In this document: in pieces, positions 61,102-64,000 of the stretch
How positions within the stretch are numbered: position 1 is the stretch's first letter
Layout of the letters: the number at the start of each line of letters is the position of its first letter
Assembly: GCF_932526225.1 (NCBI RefSeq)
Contig: NC_064037.1
Span: 1,922,001 to 1,986,000, forward strand
DNA: 64,000 bases
Direction: 5' to 3'
Source: Nematostella vectensis
Taxonomy: Eukaryota; Cnidaria; Anthozoa; Actiniaria; Edwardsiidae
Translations under genes and position numbers: made by a program
Notes under the pieces: model-generated
The model's input: only the letters and a program-made list of their open reading frames with translations
Databases searched by the model: none
What the model was told of the DNA's origin: nothing

Positions 61102-61190
61102 CGTAGATTCATAATTGCTAATTATCAATCTACGTCGGGACCACTTCGTGTAGATAAATAATTAGCAATGGTTAGCAATCATTAATCCGC
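61102..61190. repeat. Subterminal palindromic units of copy 2
   Basis: CGTAGATTCATAATTGCTAA...ATCTACG and a second, partly decayed unit (GTAGATAAATAATTAGCAAT). They are homologous to the three units at 9026-9182 in copy 1. Confidence 0.8.
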
Positions 61191-61206
61191 TGTCTATCGA
61201 CAGCAG

Positions 61207-61236
61207 CGGGACTGGGGCCTTTCATAGAAACGGGTG
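61207..61236. repeat. Second, internal copy of the element terminus
   Basis: GGGACTGGGGCCTTTCATAG followed by AAACGGG repeats the terminal sequence at 60881-60905 in the same orientation, about 325 bp further in, with a shortened G-run. Confidence 0.85.
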
Positions 61237-61270
61237 GGAACCTTGCAATTAGACCTCCGTCTGTCCTGTA

Positions 61271-61271
<1 letters not shown>

Positions 61272-61340
<69 letters not shown>
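61272..61340. repeat. (TA)n microsatellite
   Basis: About 34 TA dinucleotides between the internal terminus and the Zn-finger ORF. It gives false Ile/Tyr-rich ORFs. Confidence 0.95.
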
Positions 61341-61347
<7 letters not shown>

Positions 61348-61369
61348 GCATGTGCATAGCATTCGAAGG

Positions 61370-61657
61370 ATGAAGTGCGGAAAAGTTTCCTGCGGGTGGC
61401 TAAAGGTCGGCCATGCAGACACGTGCGGCCAGAGGTGCATGGACACCTACTGCAAGGTGCACCTCCAAAGGCTCCGTAAGGGCAGCCCCCTCCCCGTGCC
61501 GTGCAGGATCTGCGGCATAGGGACGCAGTCGGAGACGCGGTTGTGTCGCCCCTGCGGAGCGAATCGTGTAGGGGAGAGGATGCGCGGCACCGAGAGGAGC
61601 GCTCGGGAACGGTTCGCACTGTCATTACAGGGACGTCTGGCGAGCGGCGCAGGTTGA
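61370..61657 (+). CDS. Small Cys-rich zinc-ribbon protein, 3' end replaced by polymerase gene DNA
   Basis: ATG at 61370 (the upstream GTG of the frame is less likely) gives 95 codons. It has clustered Cys/His: HADTCGQRCMDTYCKVH, then PVPCRICGIGTQSETRLCRP with CG after it, which looks like a zinc ribbon of two CxxC knuckles, followed by a basic helix (RERFALSLQ). The frame runs over a junction near 61628 into DNA homologous to the polymerase gene, read there out of frame (last nine residues). So the native C-terminus is probably missing. No counterpart is visible in the part of copy 1 inside this window. A DNA-binding regulatory or replication role is plausible but unproven. Confidence 0.6.
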   Translation: MKCGKVSCGWLKVGHADTCGQRCMDTYCKVHLQRLRKGSPLPVPCRICGIGTQSETRLCRPCGANRVGERMRGTERSARERFALSLQGRLASGAG

Positions 61658-63970
61658 GTCCAAAGTGTGGAATATCAAGGAAAACTTAGGGGCGCAGCCT
61701 CATGCGCACATCGACATGCGTGCGGCGTACCTAGGATGCGAGAACAGTCTCTCCGGCGGCGCCTCGGACGCCATTGATTTGGTACGGAAATACGGCTTCC
61801 CTACGAACGTGTATCGTATCGCGGATGTTGTGGGACGGCCATTGAGCGAGGTTCCATTCGAGGTTCCGGGGCCATTCAGCTGACCAAGTGGGAGTTCTCT
61901 GAGGCCTGCCACCCCTACACTTCCGGGAGGGTAGGGCAGCACTTGGAACAAAACGAGGGCTGGATCACCACGCCAGAGTTCAAGGACCTGTTAGAATCGG
62001 GTGACCTCGTTATGGCCACGGCGAGGGAGGTGCTGTATAGCGTCGGAAAAAAGGACTCCATCAAGTTCCCCCACTCCATCGCGTGTCGCCCCGGCGGCGA
62101 AGACTCGCAGTATCCTGAGGGTCGAGATCTCGCTGTCCGTTTCGTAGGCAAGTGCGCTCGCCATGGCGACGAGTCCTCGATCGTAGTCCGCGACCGTGAA
62201 GAAGCCGCGTATCTGACAAACCTCCTTGCGGGCACCGACCACTTACTTAACTTCAAGCATGCCGACGGGACTCATCTGATCCAATACAAAGACGGTGTCC
62301 GACGCTCACAATGGTACCATATCAGGGCCTTCGTCTTGGCGTACACAAACATAGCGTTGCGACGCATGTTGAGGCGGATCCCTCGCGAAGACGTCCTCCG
62401 AGTGTGCACAGATGCCATATACGCAAAGGCGGTGCCCAGTGGTGTAAAGCTCGTGGAGCGAAATCCGAGGTATGGAGAGTGGCGCGACAAGAAGCCTGGG
62501 TACGAGTGGCGACCCGAAGCGGCTTGGGGTCCGAAGAAGTCGGGGGGCTTGGCCAAGGAGCCAAGCACTGCGCCGAGTCTGCCGTGCGATCTAGTGGCCG
62601 CAACCTCTGCAAAGATGTATCTAGCCGGCCAAGGAGGATCGGGGAAGACCGAGTGGGCGGTGAGCATGTTCCGCGGCCGCAACGTTGTGGTGCTCACCCC
62701 CGAGAACGACCTCGCCCACGACCATCGCAACAACCACTACCTCCGCATACCAGCGGAGAAGCCGATTGAGGAGTGGAGACCTTCCGAGCTGGGGCACAAA
62801 CTCGACCGTCTCGCAGAAGTTGTAATCATCATTGACGAGTGCTGTAAGGTACAGACCAAAGTGCTACGCGCCATCCTAGGGTATCCCGCCACGCGGCCGT
62901 GTCAGGTAGTGTGTTGTGGCGACTATGGGCAGGTCCCGCCCTGGGGAGATAAAGAGGGGCCTCACGATATGCTCAAGGAGTGGGGACAAGGGAACATCCG
63001 CTGGTTCGAGTCCAACTACCGCTGCCTGTGTGAAGACTGCGGAAAGCCGTACAGTACATGCGACTGCGGCTCTGCCGCGCCCTCCTCCATGCTCCACGAC
63101 ATAAAGGGCCGGATTTGGTGTCAGCCAGATTCCCAACAGCTTGAGGTGTTTCGAGAGGAGTGGGATGGGGTGGCGTTCGACATGTCGATCGAGCAGGCCC
63201 ACCCAAGCGATATGTGGGTGTGCTCGACCAACAAGATGGGGGCTCTTGTTCAGCAGCGATTGGTAGAGCACCACAGGAAAAACTACCCCCGATTGCAAGC
63301 AACCATCCGCTTTGACCCCGATCCTAGCGTCGCGCATCGTTAGCGCAAGCAAGGGCGGCCAGTGCCCGTGCCAGGCAAAAGGGGTGAGAAGGTCAACGCA
63401 TACAAAGGCACGGTAGTCGAGGTTCCTCTCGACGCGTTCCTTAACGGGCTTCCCCTCGAGTGGAAATACGCGGGCTGGGGAACCGTTCACCGGGTGCAGG
63501 GCAAGACTATCCAGACTCCAAGACGTCTGTTTATCATAGACCACAGCTTAGAGGGCTTGATCACGAATGCTGTATACACCGGCACCTCCCGCGTGCGGCA
63601 CGCCGACCAGATAGTCCGCGTGATCCCCCCCGATAACACCCCCGGTGCCTTGGTTCCCACAGGACTGCAGGCTACGCCCAGTGAAGAGCTCATTATAGCG
63701 CGAATCAAGCGATACGCTATAGTCGACAGGCAAAAGGGTCGCACAAAGTACACGGGATCGCACCACGTTCTGACGGTAGACCACGTACTCGGCATGATTG
63801 CTGAAGCGGAAAAGAAGTGCACGGTCTGTGGCGCTCAGCTTCTGCTTCAGGTGTACACCAAGAGCCATCCCCAATGCTTCAGTATCGACCGGCTGGACGA
63901 CAGTCAGGGTCACTACAAGTGGAATGTCAGACTCACGTGCTTTAGCTGCAATAGAAGGCACAAGCGCTGA
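61628..63970 (+). pseudogene. Fused PolB - SF1 helicase - HNH nuclease, 5'-truncated, copy 2
   Basis: Homology to the copy 1 gene starts abruptly at about 61628, just before motif A (HIDMRAAYLGCE); the N-terminal third is missing. The frame shifts near 61865, then is open from there to TAG 63341-63343 and again to the stop at 63970. Motif C reads VLRVCTDAIY, Walker A AGQGGSGKTEWAV (62619 on), Walker B IIIDECC, motif III GDYGQVPP, motif V HRVQGKT and motif VI ITNAVYTGTSRVRH (complete here, shortened in copy 1). The HNH part has CTVCG, SIDRLDDSQGH and CFSCNRRHKR. An 11-codon segment after LTPENDLAHDHRNN present in copy 1 is absent. Because no stop falls in both copies at the same place, the intact ancestor was evidently a single polypeptide. 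Confidence 0.87.
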
Positions 63971-64000
63971 TCACGCTAGCGTGGCGCTACGCAACTGCAA
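63971..64000 (-). pseudogene. 3' end of the integrase gene of copy 2 (partial)
   Basis: The minus strand reads QLRSATLA followed by TGA at 63973-63971. This aligns with the C-terminus of the copy 1 integrase (QLRVA, stop), with a short 9-bp insertion. As in copy 1, the stop abuts the HNH stop within TGATCA. The rest of the gene lies outside the window. Confidence 0.7.

Larger units (their letters stand above)
60879..64000. mobile_element. Polinton-like virus-derived element, copy 2 (right end outside window)
   Basis: Opens with TAT, seven G and ACTGGGG, as copy 1 does in reverse. It then has G/C-rich subterminal repeats, palindromic CGTAGAT...ATCTACG units and a second terminus-like sequence at 61207. 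A (TA)n tract, a small Zn-finger gene and the polymerase-helicase-HNH gene on the plus strand follow, and the end of an integrase gene lies on the minus strand at the window edge. Orientation is opposite to copy 1, so both elements present their polymerase-side terminus to the host segment. Coding identity with copy 1 is high but breaks differ, so the two are separate, independently decayed insertions of one family. Confidence 0.85.

Overview
This looks like a nuclear genome window from an animal, most likely an anthozoan cnidarian of the sea-anemone type (Nematostella-like). The grounds are intron-rich, recognisable metazoan genes, a GC-moderate background full of minisatellites and small foldback transposons, and virus-derived elements of the kind common in cnidarian genomes. 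The species is inference; no marker in the window fixes it.

Layout. Positions 1 to about 9273 are the right-hand part of a decayed Polinton-like, virus-derived element (copy 1). It has plus-strand virion genes (major capsid protein, packaging ATPase, several small proteins) and an rve integrase, converging on a minus-strand gene that fuses a protein-primed family B DNA polymerase, an SF1 helicase and an HNH nuclease. Positions about 60879 to 64000 are a second copy in the opposite orientation, starting from the same kind of terminus (TAT followed by seven G, then ACTGGG). Both copies carry stops and frameshifts, so both are relics. The breaks are at different places in the two copies.

Between them lie about 51.6 kb of host DNA with six spliced genes whose exons I could join in frame from start to stop: a class A GPCR (plus, 6 exons, 416 aa), CFAP251/WDR66 (minus, 27 exons, 930 aa), a MIF/D-dopachrome tautomerase family protein (plus, 3 exons, 115 aa, divergent from CFAP251 over 213 bp), class I fructose-bisphosphate aldolase (minus, 3 exons, 360 aa), RMND1 (plus, 12 exons, 361 aa) and an Hv1-like voltage-gated proton channel (minus, 8 exons, 203 aa). 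One unrecognised 87-codon ORF sits next to the copy 2 insertion.

The most striking non-gene signal is a class of tandem repeats whose unit is the tail of an exon plus its own 5' splice site. It occurs at GPCR exon 4 (about 105 copies of 34 bp), CFAP251 exons 20 (69 bp) and 22 (44 bp), and as a two-copy early stage at CFAP251 exon 21. A related array contains the last codons and stop of the Hv1 gene. Other arrays carry dense TGACGTCA palindromes on both sides of the GPCR coding region.
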